Shown here piece after piece: positions 1 to 7,934 of a stretch of 64,000 nt of DNA. The stretch covers positions 936,001 to 1,000,000 of the forward strand of contig NZ_LR701459.1 of NCBI RefSeq assembly GCF_902498825.1, written 5' to 3'. Positions within the stretch are counted from its first letter, which is position 1; each line of letters opens with the position of its first letter. The notes beneath the pieces were generated by a model. That model was not told where the DNA came from. It saw only the letters and a program-made list of their open reading frames with translations, and ran no database searches. The position numbers and the translations under genes were made by a program. Origin of the DNA: Rhizobium sp. EC-SD404. Lineage in GTDB: Bacteria; Pseudomonadota; Alphaproteobacteria; Rhizobiales; Rhizobiaceae.

Positions 1-1118
1 AGCTGCCGCACAAGGAAATTCTCGAAGCCGTCCAGGTCGGGCATCGGCTTTTGATCGACGATGGACGCCTGCAACTGGAGGCGGTCAAGACCGACAGCAA
101 GTCGATCGTCACCAAGGTCATTTCCGGCACCCATATCTCGGACCGCAAGGGCGTCAGCCTGCCAGACACGACGCTTGCCACGGGTGCGCTCACGGAAAAG
201 GACCGCAAGGATATCGACGCGGCGATCGCCACTGAGGAGGTGGACTGGATCGCGCTCTCCTTCATCCAGCGGCCGGAAGACGTCGCCGAAGTGCGCAAGA
301 TCGTGCGCGGTCGGGCAGGCCTCATGTCCAAGATCGAAAAGCCGCAGGCGTTGGAGCGGATCGACGAGATCATCGAACTCTCGGACGCCCTGATGGTGGC
401 GCGTGGCGACCTCGGCGTCGAAATGCCGATCGAAGCCGTCCCCGGCATCCAGAAGCAGTTGACCCGCGCCTGCCGCAAAGCCGGCAAGCCCGTCGTCGTC
501 GCGACCCAGATGCTCGAATCGATGATTTCGGCCCCTGTTCCAACCCGCGCCGAAGTGTCTGACGTCGCGACTGCGGTCTTCGAAGGTGCCGATGCCGTCA
601 TGCTATCGGCGGAATCCGCTGCCGGCGACTACCCGGTCGAGGCGGTTTCCACCATGGCCGCCATCGCCCGCAAGGTCGAGAAGGATCCCAATTATCCGGG
701 CATCATCTACGCGCAGCGCCCGCAGCCCGAACCGACCGGCGCCGATGCGATCTCGCTCGCCGCACGCCAGATCGCCGAAACGCTGAACCTCGCCGCGATC
801 GTCTGCTACACGTCCTCCGGCACCACCGGTCTGCGCGCCTCGCGTGAGCGGCCGCAGACGCCGATCCTTGCGCTGTCGCCCGTCATCCAGACGGCGCGTC
901 GCCTGTCGGTCTGCTGGGGCCTGCACTGCGTGGTGACCGAAGATGCCCATGATCTCGACGACATGGTCGATCGCGCCTGCCGCATCACCCATCTGGAAGG
1001 CTTTGGCTCGGCGGGCGACCGTGTGATCGTCACCGCAGGCGTTCCGCTCGGCACGCCGGGCGCGACGAACATGCTGCGCATCGCCTATATCTCATCCGAC
1101 GGGCAGTCGGCCGTCTGA
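1..1118 (+). CDS. pyk: Pyruvate kinase, 5'-truncated by window edge
   Basis: This is the last step of glycolysis: phosphoenolpyruvate plus ADP gives pyruvate plus ATP, in the cytosol. The reading frame is open from base 3 and runs 371 residues to TGA at 1116-1118. The usual bacterial enzyme has about 475 residues, so roughly the first 100 lie outside the window. Visible family motifs are SKIEKPQ (catalytic Lys region), ARGDLGVE (Mg/PEP binding) and ATQMLESM, followed by the C-terminal alpha/beta domain. The TTG at 51 is internal and is not the start. The gene converges with the hydrolase at 1129, with a 10-base gap and no obvious terminator between them. Identification is firm. Confidence 0.97.
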   Translation, partial: LPHKEILEAVQVGHRLLIDDGRLQLEAVKTDSKSIVTKVISGTHISDRKGVSLPDTTLATGALTEKDRKDIDAAIATEEVDWIALSFIQRPEDVAEVRKIVRGRAGLMSKIEKPQALERIDEIIELSDALMVARGDLGVEMPIEAVPGIQKQLTRACRKAGKPVVVATQMLESMISAPVPTRAEVSDVATAVFEGADAVMLSAESAAGDYPVEAVSTMAAIARKVEKDPNYPGIIYAQRPQPEPTGADAISLAARQIAETLNLAAIVCYTSSGTTGLRASRERPQTPILALSPVIQTARRLSVCWGLHCVVTEDAHDLDDMVDRACRITHLEGFGSAGDRVIVTAGVPLGTPGATNMLRIAYISSDGQSAV

Positions 1119-1128
1119 GCACGGGCGA

Positions 1129-2148
1129 CTAGCCGCATATCTCCGCATCATCGGCGATGCGCTCTTCCAGGGCGCGCGCCATCGCCTGCAGGTCGGCTTG
1201 CCCACCGGCGAGCTTTTCGATGGCTGCGATGGCGATATCCCGCGCGATATAATCCGGCTTGTGGCCGAGATTGTTGACCTCGACGAGTTCCACGTTCGGA
1301 AGATCGCGCTCCAACCCGCGCGAATGGATCTCGGGAAGTACGATCTCGTCGCGATTGCCGGTGATGACGACGGCCCGCGCCGTGATCTCCGGGTAGCGCG
1401 GCGAAATCCGCCCTACATAATCCTTCAGATTGGCGACATCGGTCGAGTTGGCGCGGAAAGCCCGCGGCCTGAGCACAAGCTGGGGAGCAGTCAATTCCAC
1501 ATAATCGGCCGGCATGGGGTTCGGGGCAAATACGCAGGCAGCCGAGGAATCGATGCGCGACATCCCGACTGGCAACGCGACCACGCTGCTGAAGAGAGGG
1601 CCGATCACCGGCGCACGGGCGATCGAATAGAACCAGGCAACCCCGCCCGGCCAGGGGTGAGTCGCCGGCGCGAGAAAGAGAAGGCCACCGGTTCGTTCCG
1701 GATACTGAAGCGCGAAACTCGCGGCAATCGCCGACCCGAAGGAATGGGCAACGATGATGGCGTTGTCGATGCCGAGCTTGGCCATCAGACCAGCGACCAT
1801 GTCTGCTTGCCCGTCCGGATTGGAGTTCGAGGCGTTGCCGCGCTCCGAGTAGCCGTGGCCCGGCCGGTCGACGAACAGCATCTCGGCCCGACCCTTCAGC
1901 GGATCACCGAAGGCAACCAGCTGGTCGCGCAGATTGCCGCTCGCTCCGTGCAGAAAGACGAGCGGAGGGAGATCCGCCTCGGGCCCGGCAGGCACGTGAA
2001 CGGCATGCATCCGAACCCCGTCGACTTCGTGAAAAGTCCCGATCGGCGGAAAACGGGCCTCGATCTGGCGTGACTGGTAGACCGTAAAGCCGGCCAGGAG
2101 AGCAAGGACCGCGGCGAGAGCGAGAACGACGATGATCATGAAACGCAT
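1129..2148 (-). CDS. Membrane-anchored alpha/beta hydrolase
   Basis: A 339-residue alpha/beta-hydrolase-fold protein, probably an esterase or lipase-like enzyme; the substrate is unknown. Residues 4-24 form a hydrophobic N-terminal segment (membrane anchor or uncleaved signal), so the catalytic domain is likely periplasmic. HGASG near residue 68 is the oxyanion-hole region. Ser136 sits in AHSFG, the nucleophile elbow, and a C-terminal NNLGHKPD supplies the likely catalytic His. The ATG at 2148 has only a weak ribosome-binding site, and a start nine bases further in is possible. It stands alone between pyk and the oxidoreductase. Confidence 0.8.
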   Translation of the reverse strand: MRFMIIVVLALAAVLALLAGFTVYQSRQIEARFPPIGTFHEVDGVRMHAVHVPAGPEADLPPLVFLHGASGNLRDQLVAFGDPLKGRAEMLFVDRPGHGYSERGNASNSNPDGQADMVAGLMAKLGIDNAIIVAHSFGSAIAASFALQYPERTGGLLFLAPATHPWPGGVAWFYSIARAPVIGPLFSSVVALPVGMSRIDSSAACVFAPNPMPADYVELTAPQLVLRPRAFRANSTDVANLKDYVGRISPRYPEITARAVVITGNRDEIVLPEIHSRGLERDLPNVELVEVNNLGHKPDYIARDIAIAAIEKLAGGQADLQAMARALEERIADDAEICG

Positions 2149-2275
2149 AAGCTGAGGGGTTCGATTGATTGAGCGGGAGGCCGGCGACGAACACCGATGA
2201 CGGGCACCGATGTCGGCAATGGACGCTATACGTCCGACGCGCCGGTTTGGTTGCGCCGGCGGCTCCCCGGTTTCC

Positions 2276-3271
2276 TCAATCGCTGATCTTCAGCACGATC
2301 TTGCCGATATGGCTGCTTTCTTCCATGCGGCGATGGGCATCCACGACATCCGCGAAGGCGATCACGCTGTCCATCACCGGCGCGACGCGCCGGCTTGTAA
2401 GGAGCGGCCAGACCTTTTCCTTCAGCTCCGTGGCAAGCTGGGCCTTGAAGCCGCTGTCGCGTGCGCGCAGCGTCGAACCGGTGTGGACCAGCCGCTTCAT
2501 CATGAGCTTGGAGAAATCTGCCTCGGCTTTTCGCCCGTTGAGGAAGGCGATCTGGACCACGCGTCCCTCGATCGCCGCCGCATCGTAATTCCGGCCGATA
2601 TAGTCGCCACCGACCATGTCCAGGATCACGTTCACCCCCTTGCCGTCGGTCAGGGTTTTCACCGTCTGCACGAAATCCTCGTCGCGGTAATTGATGGCGT
2701 GGTCGGCGCCAAACTCGAGACAGGCGCCGCATTTGTCGTCCGAGCCCGCGGTCGCAAAGACGGTCGCGCCAAAGGCCTTCGCAAGCTGGATGGCGGTCGT
2801 CCCGATGCCCGACGTGCCGCCATGCACAAGAAACGTTTCCCCGGCCTTCAGTCCGCCGCGCTGGAATACGTTGTGCCATACGGTGAAGTAGGTCTCGGGC
2901 AGGGCGGCCGCCTCTTCCATGGAGAAACCGTCCGGCACGGGCAGCACGCTGTCCTGATGCGCAGCGCAGTGTTCGGCATAACCTCCGCCCGTCACCAGAG
3001 CGCAAACCCGGTCGCCGATCGACCAGCGCGTGACGCTATCGCCGAGCGCCACGATCTCACCGGCGACTTCGAGCCCTGGAATGTCGGAGGCGCCTGGCGG
3101 CGGTGGATAGGCACCTTGTCTTTGCAGGCAGTCCGGACGATTGACGCCCGCAGCCTTGACGGCGATCAGCACCTCGTCGTGCTTCAGTGTCGGAACGGGG
3201 CGCTCGGCGAGCTTGAGAACCTCCGGACCGCCCGGCTGGCTGATCTCCACGGCGCGCATCATCTCGGGCAT
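2276..3271 (-). CDS. NAD(P)H quinone oxidoreductase (PIG3-like MDR family)
   Basis: A 331-residue zinc-independent medium-chain dehydrogenase/reductase of the quinone oxidoreductase type (p53-inducible PIG3-like). It would reduce quinones with NAD(P)H in the cytosol. An N-terminal GroES-like domain carries AGVNRPDCLQRQG and the LEVAGE segment. A Rossmann domain begins at about residue 150 with GGTSGIG, the nucleotide-binding loop. The zinc-ligand Cys/His set of alcohol dehydrogenases is absent. The frame is open further upstream to 3613, but the start at 3271 (MPEMMRAVEI) fits the family N-terminus and has AGGA/GGAA upstream. It diverges from the DUF1192 gene. Confidence 0.88.
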   Translation of the reverse strand: MPEMMRAVEISQPGGPEVLKLAERPVPTLKHDEVLIAVKAAGVNRPDCLQRQGAYPPPPGASDIPGLEVAGEIVALGDSVTRWSIGDRVCALVTGGGYAEHCAAHQDSVLPVPDGFSMEEAAALPETYFTVWHNVFQRGGLKAGETFLVHGGTSGIGTTAIQLAKAFGATVFATAGSDDKCGACLEFGADHAINYRDEDFVQTVKTLTDGKGVNVILDMVGGDYIGRNYDAAAIEGRVVQIAFLNGRKAEADFSKLMMKRLVHTGSTLRARDSGFKAQLATELKEKVWPLLTSRRVAPVMDSVIAFADVVDAHRRMEESSHIGKIVLKISD

Positions 3272-3379
3272 TGCTTTTCCATTCCTGTTTTTCGTCACGA
3301 GGTTATACTGGCTCAACCCGCCGAGGGCGAGCGATGCTCGAAATCGGCCGAAGCGTAAAGCGTAAGGAGCGATGAGCTG

Positions 3380-3568
3380 ATGGCAATTTTTGATGATGTG
3401 CCGCCAACGCGCAAACCAGTCCACGAGATCGGTATCGATCTGTCGCTTCTGTCCGCCGACGAATTGAGGCAGCGCATAGAGGCGCTGCGCACCGAGATCG
3501 CGCGGCTGGAGGAGGAGATCGAGACGAAGACGTCGAGCAAGGCGGCGGCAGAACAGTTTTTTCGCTGA
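3380..3568 (+). CDS. DUF1192 family small coiled-coil protein
   Basis: A 62-residue protein matching the DUF1192 family, which is widespread in Alphaproteobacteria and has no assigned function. The N-terminus MAIFDD is followed by LSADELRQRIEALRTEIARL, a heptad-like leucine/charged pattern predicting a short coiled coil. It often lies, as here, between a quinone oxidoreductase and a DUF1465/rcdA gene. It may act as a small adaptor or division-associated protein, but nothing in the sequence proves this. Confidence 0.85.
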   Translation: MAIFDDVPPTRKPVHEIGIDLSLLSADELRQRIEALRTEIARLEEEIETKTSSKAAAEQFFR

Positions 3569-3612
3569 CCGAGAAAGGAGATTCCCGAAAGAAGGCATGT
3601 GGGCGAGACGCA

Positions 3613-3628
3613 TTAACCCGGCGTTAAC
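3613..3628 (+). promoter_or_regulatory. CtrA-type binding site (TTAA-N7-TTAAC)
   Basis: TTAACCCGGCGTTAAC matches the full CtrA consensus TTAA-N7-TTAAC. It lies just upstream of a candidate small RNA and about 385 bases before rcdA, the CtrA-degradation adaptor. The match is direct; binding is inferred from the consensus known in Caulobacter and Rhizobiales. Confidence 0.6.
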
Positions 3629-3654
3629 GGTTAATAGTGTCTAATCACCATGTC

Positions 3655-3752
3655 CGGAGCTTCTGGACGATTGCAGACTGACTGCTGGTCACTCTGTTTG
3701 ACGCCTCCCTGTTAAAACTCTCGAGAGCCGCTTCTGCGGCTCTTTTTTTGTT
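3655..3752 (+). ncRNA. Candidate trans-acting small RNA with CCUCCC motif
   Basis: No gene explains this stretch, yet it ends in a textbook Rho-independent terminator (3722-3752: GAGAGCCGC TTCT GCGGCTC then T7). Upstream are a small stem (TGAC...GTCA within 3683-3705) and an unpaired GCCTCCCTG that could pair with Shine-Dalgarno sequences. This stem / anti-SD loop / terminator layout resembles the rhizobial alpha-r/suhB-mmgR sRNA families, but I could not confirm membership. The 5' end is estimated. The alternative is the terminated 3' UTR of the DUF1192 mRNA. Confidence 0.45.
3722..3752 (+). terminator. Rho-independent terminator
   Basis: The inverted repeat GAGAGCCGC/GCGGCTC with a four-base loop is followed by seven T. 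It ends either the DUF1192 transcript or a small RNA. Confidence 0.85.
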
Positions 3753-3789
3753 GCAGGACGGGATGGCGCATTTGCCGCACATGTGGACA

Positions 3790-3814
3790 TTAACCCTTTC
3801 TTAAGAACGTTCTT
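3790..3814 (+). promoter_or_regulatory. Second CtrA-type site plus AAGAACGTTCTT palindrome
   Basis: TTAACCCTTTCTTAA (3790-3804) is a second TTAA-N7-TTAA sequence. It overlaps the perfect 12-base palindrome AAGAACGTTCTT (3803-3814). Both lie about 200 bases before the rcdA start and upstream of a possible TTGCGC/TACCAT promoter, so they are candidate operators for rcdA. Confidence 0.5.
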
Positions 3815-4011
3815 GCGCAAAGCCCTCCAGGCGTACCATTCTGCAGCTAGACATCGAGCACCCATGAAGGCGGAACGGAACCTGATTCTGCCTGGAGTGT
3901 TACAGCGTTTATAAATGCGACGGCCATGATGTGCCGACGCGACACAGCCTGCAGGCGAGAACCGCAGAAGGCGGCACGGCGGGTCAACTGATATCGAGGC
4001 GGAATTCGAAT

Positions 4012-4527
4012 ATGAGCGAAACGTCCAGCAACATGATCAGCTTTGCCGGTCACATGGCCACGTCCAATCCATTCAAGACGCTTTATGCCGATGGCATGGG
4101 TCTGGTGGAGGAGACGGCAAGCTATCTCGACGGCCCCGGTCGCATCGCATCCAAGGACCTGACGCGTCTTGCGTCGATTCTCTATGCAGCGGAATCCATG
4201 CGGCTGACCACGCGTCTGATGCAGCTTGCCTCGTGGCTGCTGCTGCAGCGCGCCGTCAACAACGGCGAGATGAGCCGCGATCAGGTCATGTCCGAAAAGA
4301 ACAAGGTGCGGATCGACAGCTTCACCATCGACGCCAACGCGCCGGGTTGGGACGACCTGCCAGAGCAGTTCCGCGACCTCGTCGCCCGCTCGCTGCGGCT
4401 GCAGGCTCGCGTCGCATTGCTCGACCGCGAGATCTATCGTCCGGAAGTCATGCCGGCATTCGCCGACAACGAAAACAGCGTCAAGGCACAGCTTTCACTG
4501 CTGCAGACGGCTTTCGGCCACCACTAA
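4012..4527 (+). CDS. rcdA: Protease adaptor RcdA (DUF1465)
   Basis: A 171-residue DUF1465 protein, the family of Caulobacter RcdA. In Caulobacter, RcdA works with CpdR and PopA to deliver CtrA and other substrates to ClpXP. The sequence is all-helical, with a conserved core (LYADGMGLVEETASYL, then ESMRLTTRLMQLASWLLLQRAV). The length matches the roughly 175-residue family norm. The frame is open from 3931, but ATG 4012 (MSETSSNM) has GAGGCGG at a proper distance. The upstream region carries two CtrA-type boxes, consistent with the CtrA control reported for Caulobacter rcdA. The adaptor role here is inferred by family. Confidence 0.85.
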   Translation: MSETSSNMISFAGHMATSNPFKTLYADGMGLVEETASYLDGPGRIASKDLTRLASILYAAESMRLTTRLMQLASWLLLQRAVNNGEMSRDQVMSEKNKVRIDSFTIDANAPGWDDLPEQFRDLVARSLRLQARVALLDREIYRPEVMPAFADNENSVKAQLSLLQTAFGHH

Positions 4528-4596
4528 TTTCATTCGGAAGGAGAGAAACTGCCGTTCTCTCCTTCCTTTGACTGCGACTGCATCCACAATCGAAAC

Positions 4597-4631
4597 GAAA
4601 AAAGCCCGGTCTTGCGACCGGGCTTTTTTTG
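4597..4631. terminator. Bidirectional terminator between rcdA and rpmE
   Basis: AGCCCGGT CTTGCG ACCGGGCT is flanked by A5-6 on the left and T7 on the right, so it can stop both the rightward rcdA and the leftward rpmE transcripts. Confidence 0.85.
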
Positions 4632-4651
4632 TTCTCGCGAGAGATCGAAAC

Positions 4652-4873
4652 TTAAAGGCCGAGGCCTTCGAAGCGCTTCTTGAACTTGGAAAGACGGCCG
4701 CCGCGGTCCATGAGCTGCTGGCCGCCGCCGGTCCAAGCCGGATGGGACTTCGGATCGATTTCGAGGTTCATCGTATCGCCTTCCGAGCCCCAGGTGGAGC
4801 GCGTCGTGTACTCGGTGCCGTCAGTCATGACGACTTTGATCGTGTGGTAGTTGGGATGAATGTCGGCTTTCAT
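4652..4873 (-). CDS. rpmE: 50S ribosomal protein L31 (zinc-independent form)
   Basis: A 73-residue L31 beginning [10 protein letters not shown], a component of the large ribosomal subunit near the central protuberance. It has no cysteine at all, so it is the C-minus type that lacks the zinc ribbon of E. coli RpmE. The signature SHPAWTG and the C-terminal [10 protein letters not shown] are present. The start at 4873 is chosen over an upstream TTG-type extension because it has AGGA upstream and fits the family N-terminus. It is divergent from the ABC exporter and shares a bidirectional terminator with rcdA. Confidence 0.97.
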   Translation of the reverse strand: MKADIHPNYHTIKVVMTDGTEYTTRSTWGSEGDTMNLEIDPKSHPAWTGGGQQLMDRGGRLSKFKKRFEGLGL

Positions 4874-5071
4874 CGTCCTGGCTTCCTGACTGCTTGGCGA
4901 GCCGCCGTGACGAATTAGGCGTTGCGTCAAATCGGCTCAAATGGGAAATGAAAGCGCCGCCGGGTAGGCTCGCAGCTTCCTAATTTGTTGGCGAGCCTAT
5001 ACAGGAAGGGAAAATCGATAACAAGAGCCTCGGGGGAAAATGGGGCCGGGCGGGAGTAGGAGAGTTAAAGC

Positions 5072-6871
5072 GTGGCGGAAACGGCCCCTAGCGTGAACAA
5101 GCGGCGCTCGCTGCGACCGCTCGCGAGATTGCTGCCCTATGTGCTGGCCTATCGCGGGCTGGTCACCGGAGCTTTGATCTTTCTGGTCCTCGCCGCCAGC
5201 ATGACGCTGACCTTGCCGATGGCAGTCCGCCGTATGATCGACCACGGCTTTTCGGAAGCCGACGCCGGTTTCATCGAAACTTACTTCATCATGCTTCTGG
5301 TGATTGCGGTGCTGCTCGCCCTGGCGAGCGCATTTCGCTACTATTTCGTCATCACCCTTGGCGAGCGTGTCGTGTCGGACCTTCGCCGCGACGTCTTCGC
5401 GCATGTCACGCGCCTCTCCGCCGGCTTCTACGACGTCAACCAGTCGGGTGAGATCGTCTCGCGCCTGACGGCGGACACCACCCAGATCAAGTCCACGGTC
5501 GGCGCGACGGCATCGCTTGCCCTGCGCAACATGATCCTGTGTCTCGGCGCCATCGGCATGATGATCGTGACGAGCCCTGGTCTGTCGAGCCTGGTGCTCG
5601 GCGCCATTCCGCTGATCGTTTTTCCGATCGTCGCTTTCGGACGAGCCGTGCGCCGCCGCTCGCGCGCCGCCCAGGATACGCTTGCCAGCGCGATGGCCTA
5701 TGCGAGCGAAACGATCGGTGCAACCCGCACCGTCCAGTCCTACAACAACGAGCCGACCGCAAACGGCCTGTTCTCCCATGCGATCGAATCCGCCTTCATC
5801 GCCGCGCGCGACGCGGTGCGGGCCCGCGCGGTGCTGACAGGCTTCGCCATCTGCATGGCCTTCGGAAGCGTCGTCGCGGTCCTGTGGTTCGGCGCGCAGC
5901 GTGTGCTCGACGGAACGATGTCGCCCGGCACGCTCAGCCAGTTCCTGCTCTATTCGCTCTTCGCCGCCGGTGCGCTTGCGGCCTTGTCCGAGGTCTGGAG
6001 CGAGATTTCCCAGGCCGCCGGCGCGGCCGAACGCCTGTCGGAACTCCTGGACGAAGTGCCCGAGATCCGCGTGCCGGCCAATCCCGTAGCGATGCCCGTG
6101 CCCGCAGTGGGCGCGATCGAATTCGATCACATCGCTTTTGCATATCCCGCGCGCGACGACATGCCGGTGCTGGAGGATTTCGACCTGCAGGTGAAGCCGG
6201 GCGAAAGCGTCGCCGTCGTCGGCCCGTCAGGGGCGGGCAAGAGCACGCTCTTTTCGCTTCTGCTCCGCTTCTACGATCCGGTAGCGGGAACGGTGCGGAT
6301 CGATGGCGTCGATATCGCCAAGGCCGACCCTGCCGAAGTCCGCGCACGCATCGCGATCGTGCCGCAGGACGTGACGATCTTCCAGGGCACGGTGCGCGAC
6401 AACATCGCGTTTGGCCGGCCGGGTGCCAGCGAGGGCGACATCCTGGCGGCGGCCAAGGCCGCCCATGCGGATATCTTCGTGGCGGCGTTGCCGGAAGGCT
6501 ACGACACGATGGTGGGCGAGCGCGGCATTACGCTGTCCGGCGGACAGCGCCAGCGCATCGCGATCGCCCGCGCCATTCTCAAAGATGCGCCGATCCTCAT
6601 CCTCGATGAGGCGACCTCCGCGCTCGATGCCGAGAGCGAGCAACTTGTGCAGCAGGCCCTGGAGCGTTTGATGGAAGGCCGCACGACGCTTGTCATCGCG
6701 CATCGGCTCGCCACCGTGCTCAAGGCCGACCGCATCGTCGTCATGGATCGCGGGCGCATCGTCGAGGAGGGCACGCACCGCAATCTCGTCGAGCGCAACG
6801 GCATCTATGCGCGGCTGGCGCGCCTGCAGTTCGACCACGGGCACGCCGAGTTCATCCAGGCCGCAAAGTAG
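5072..6871 (+). CDS. ABC exporter, fused permease-ATPase (ABCB/MsbA type)
   Basis: A 599-residue half-transporter with six membrane helices in the first ~320 residues and a C-terminal nucleotide-binding domain. It probably works as a homodimer in the inner membrane exporting a lipid or hydrophobic substrate; the sequence does not identify the cargo. Walker A is GPSGAGKS at about 384, the signature LSGGQRQR at about 488, Walker B LILDEATSALD follows, and the H-loop is IAHRLA. Translation starts at GTG 5072, preceded by TAGGAGAG at 5056-5063. It is monocistronic, since the next gene converges. A close MsbA assignment is not justified. Confidence 0.92.
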   Translation: MAETAPSVNKRRSLRPLARLLPYVLAYRGLVTGALIFLVLAASMTLTLPMAVRRMIDHGFSEADAGFIETYFIMLLVIAVLLALASAFRYYFVITLGERVVSDLRRDVFAHVTRLSAGFYDVNQSGEIVSRLTADTTQIKSTVGATASLALRNMILCLGAIGMMIVTSPGLSSLVLGAIPLIVFPIVAFGRAVRRRSRAAQDTLASAMAYASETIGATRTVQSYNNEPTANGLFSHAIESAFIAARDAVRARAVLTGFAICMAFGSVVAVLWFGAQRVLDGTMSPGTLSQFLLYSLFAAGALAALSEVWSEISQAAGAAERLSELLDEVPEIRVPANPVAMPVPAVGAIEFDHIAFAYPARDDMPVLEDFDLQVKPGESVAVVGPSGAGKSTLFSLLLRFYDPVAGTVRIDGVDIAKADPAEVRARIAIVPQDVTIFQGTVRDNIAFGRPGASEGDILAAAKAAHADIFVAALPEGYDTMVGERGITLSGGQRQRIAIARAILKDAPILILDEATSALDAESEQLVQQALERLMEGRTTLVIAHRLATVLKADRIVVMDRGRIVEEGTHRNLVERNGIYARLARLQFDHGHAEFIQAAK

Positions 6872-6899
6872 CGGCGCTCCAAGCCTTCGCTCTAGACCC

Positions 6900-7931
6900 T
6901 CAGCGTTCCGTCAGCTTCAGCTCGATGCGTCGGTTGGTGGCGCGCGCTTCCGGGCTGTCGCCTTCCGCGATCGGCTGGAACTCGCCGAAGCCCGCTGCAA
7001 CCAGCCGCTCGGCCGGCACGCCCTGAGAGATGAGATATTTGACGACCGACGTCGCGCGGGCGGACGAAAGCTCCCAATTGTCCACATAGCGGCCGGTGCC
7101 GGACAGAGGCACATTGTCGGTATGGCCATCGACGCGCAGCACCCAATTGATATCGGACGGGATCTCGCGTGCGAGTTCCAGAACGGCCGTTGCCAACTCA
7201 CCCATTTGCACAGAGCCTTCCGGGTTGAGATCGGCACCGCCTGATGGGAACAGCACTTCCGATTGGAAAACGAAGCGGTCGCCCACGATCCGGATATTCT
7301 CGCGGTCGGACAGGATTTCCCGCAAACGGCCGAAGAAGTCGGAACGGTAGCGGTTCAGCTCCTGCACCCGCTGGGCAAGCGCGACGTTCAGGCGGCGGCC
7401 GAGATCGGCGATCTGAGTCTGGGCTTCGGTGTCGCGCGCTTCCGACATGTCGAGCGCGCCTTCCAGAGCCGCGATCTGGCTGCGCAGCGCCGAAATTTGC
7501 TGGTTCAGCAGTTCGACCTGGTTCAGTGCGCGCTGGCTGACTTGGCGTTCGTCATCGAGCGTGCCTTCGAGCATTCCGATCTGGGCTTCGGTCTCCGATG
7601 ATACGCCTTGGTTGCTGCTCAACAGCTCGCGCAGACGCGATTGTTCCTGCTCGGACTGGGCAAGCGACGCGCGCAAATTGGCAAGCGCATCCTCGGCGTC
7701 CTGCCCAACGGCCTGCTCGAGCGCCAGCAACTGGGTCAATTCGTTGATCTGGCTGTTCAGCCGGTTCAGCACCTCATCCTGGCCCGAAATTTCACGGCTG
7801 AGCAGAAACTGCGCCAGCACGAACACGGACAGCAGGAACATGATGGCGAGCAGCAAGGTCGACAGGGCATCGACGAAACCCGGCCAGTAGTCGACGGACC
7901 GCTCGCGCCGCCTGTTGCGCGCCAGGGCCAT
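6900..7931 (-). CDS. OmpA/MotB-domain peptidoglycan-binding protein
   Basis: A 343-residue inner-membrane protein. One transmembrane helix (about residues 20-45, ALSTLLLAIMFLLSVFVLAQ) is followed by a long periplasmic coiled coil (about 50-190) and a C-terminal OmpA-like domain. That domain contains VDGHTDNVPL and the ATNRRIELKL ending that binds peptidoglycan. It starts three bases after the stop of the MotA/TolQ-like gene, so the two form an operon resembling MotAB or TolQ-Pal-type machines. It is neither the flagellar motor nor the Tol system, which sits at 45-50 kb. Such pairs are common in Rhizobiales, with unproven function. Confidence 0.85.
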   Translation of the reverse strand: MALARNRRRERSVDYWPGFVDALSTLLLAIMFLLSVFVLAQFLLSREISGQDEVLNRLNSQINELTQLLALEQAVGQDAEDALANLRASLAQSEQEQSRLRELLSSNQGVSSETEAQIGMLEGTLDDERQVSQRALNQVELLNQQISALRSQIAALEGALDMSEARDTEAQTQIADLGRRLNVALAQRVQELNRYRSDFFGRLREILSDRENIRIVGDRFVFQSEVLFPSGGADLNPEGSVQMGELATAVLELAREIPSDINWVLRVDGHTDNVPLSGTGRYVDNWELSSARATSVVKYLISQGVPAERLVAAGFGEFQPIAEGDSPEARATNRRIELKLTER

Positions 7932-7934
7932 GGC

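Noticed and set aside
2210..3358. Plus-strand frame opposite the quinone oxidoreductase
   Set aside because: Antisense to a clear MDR enzyme, with no independent support.
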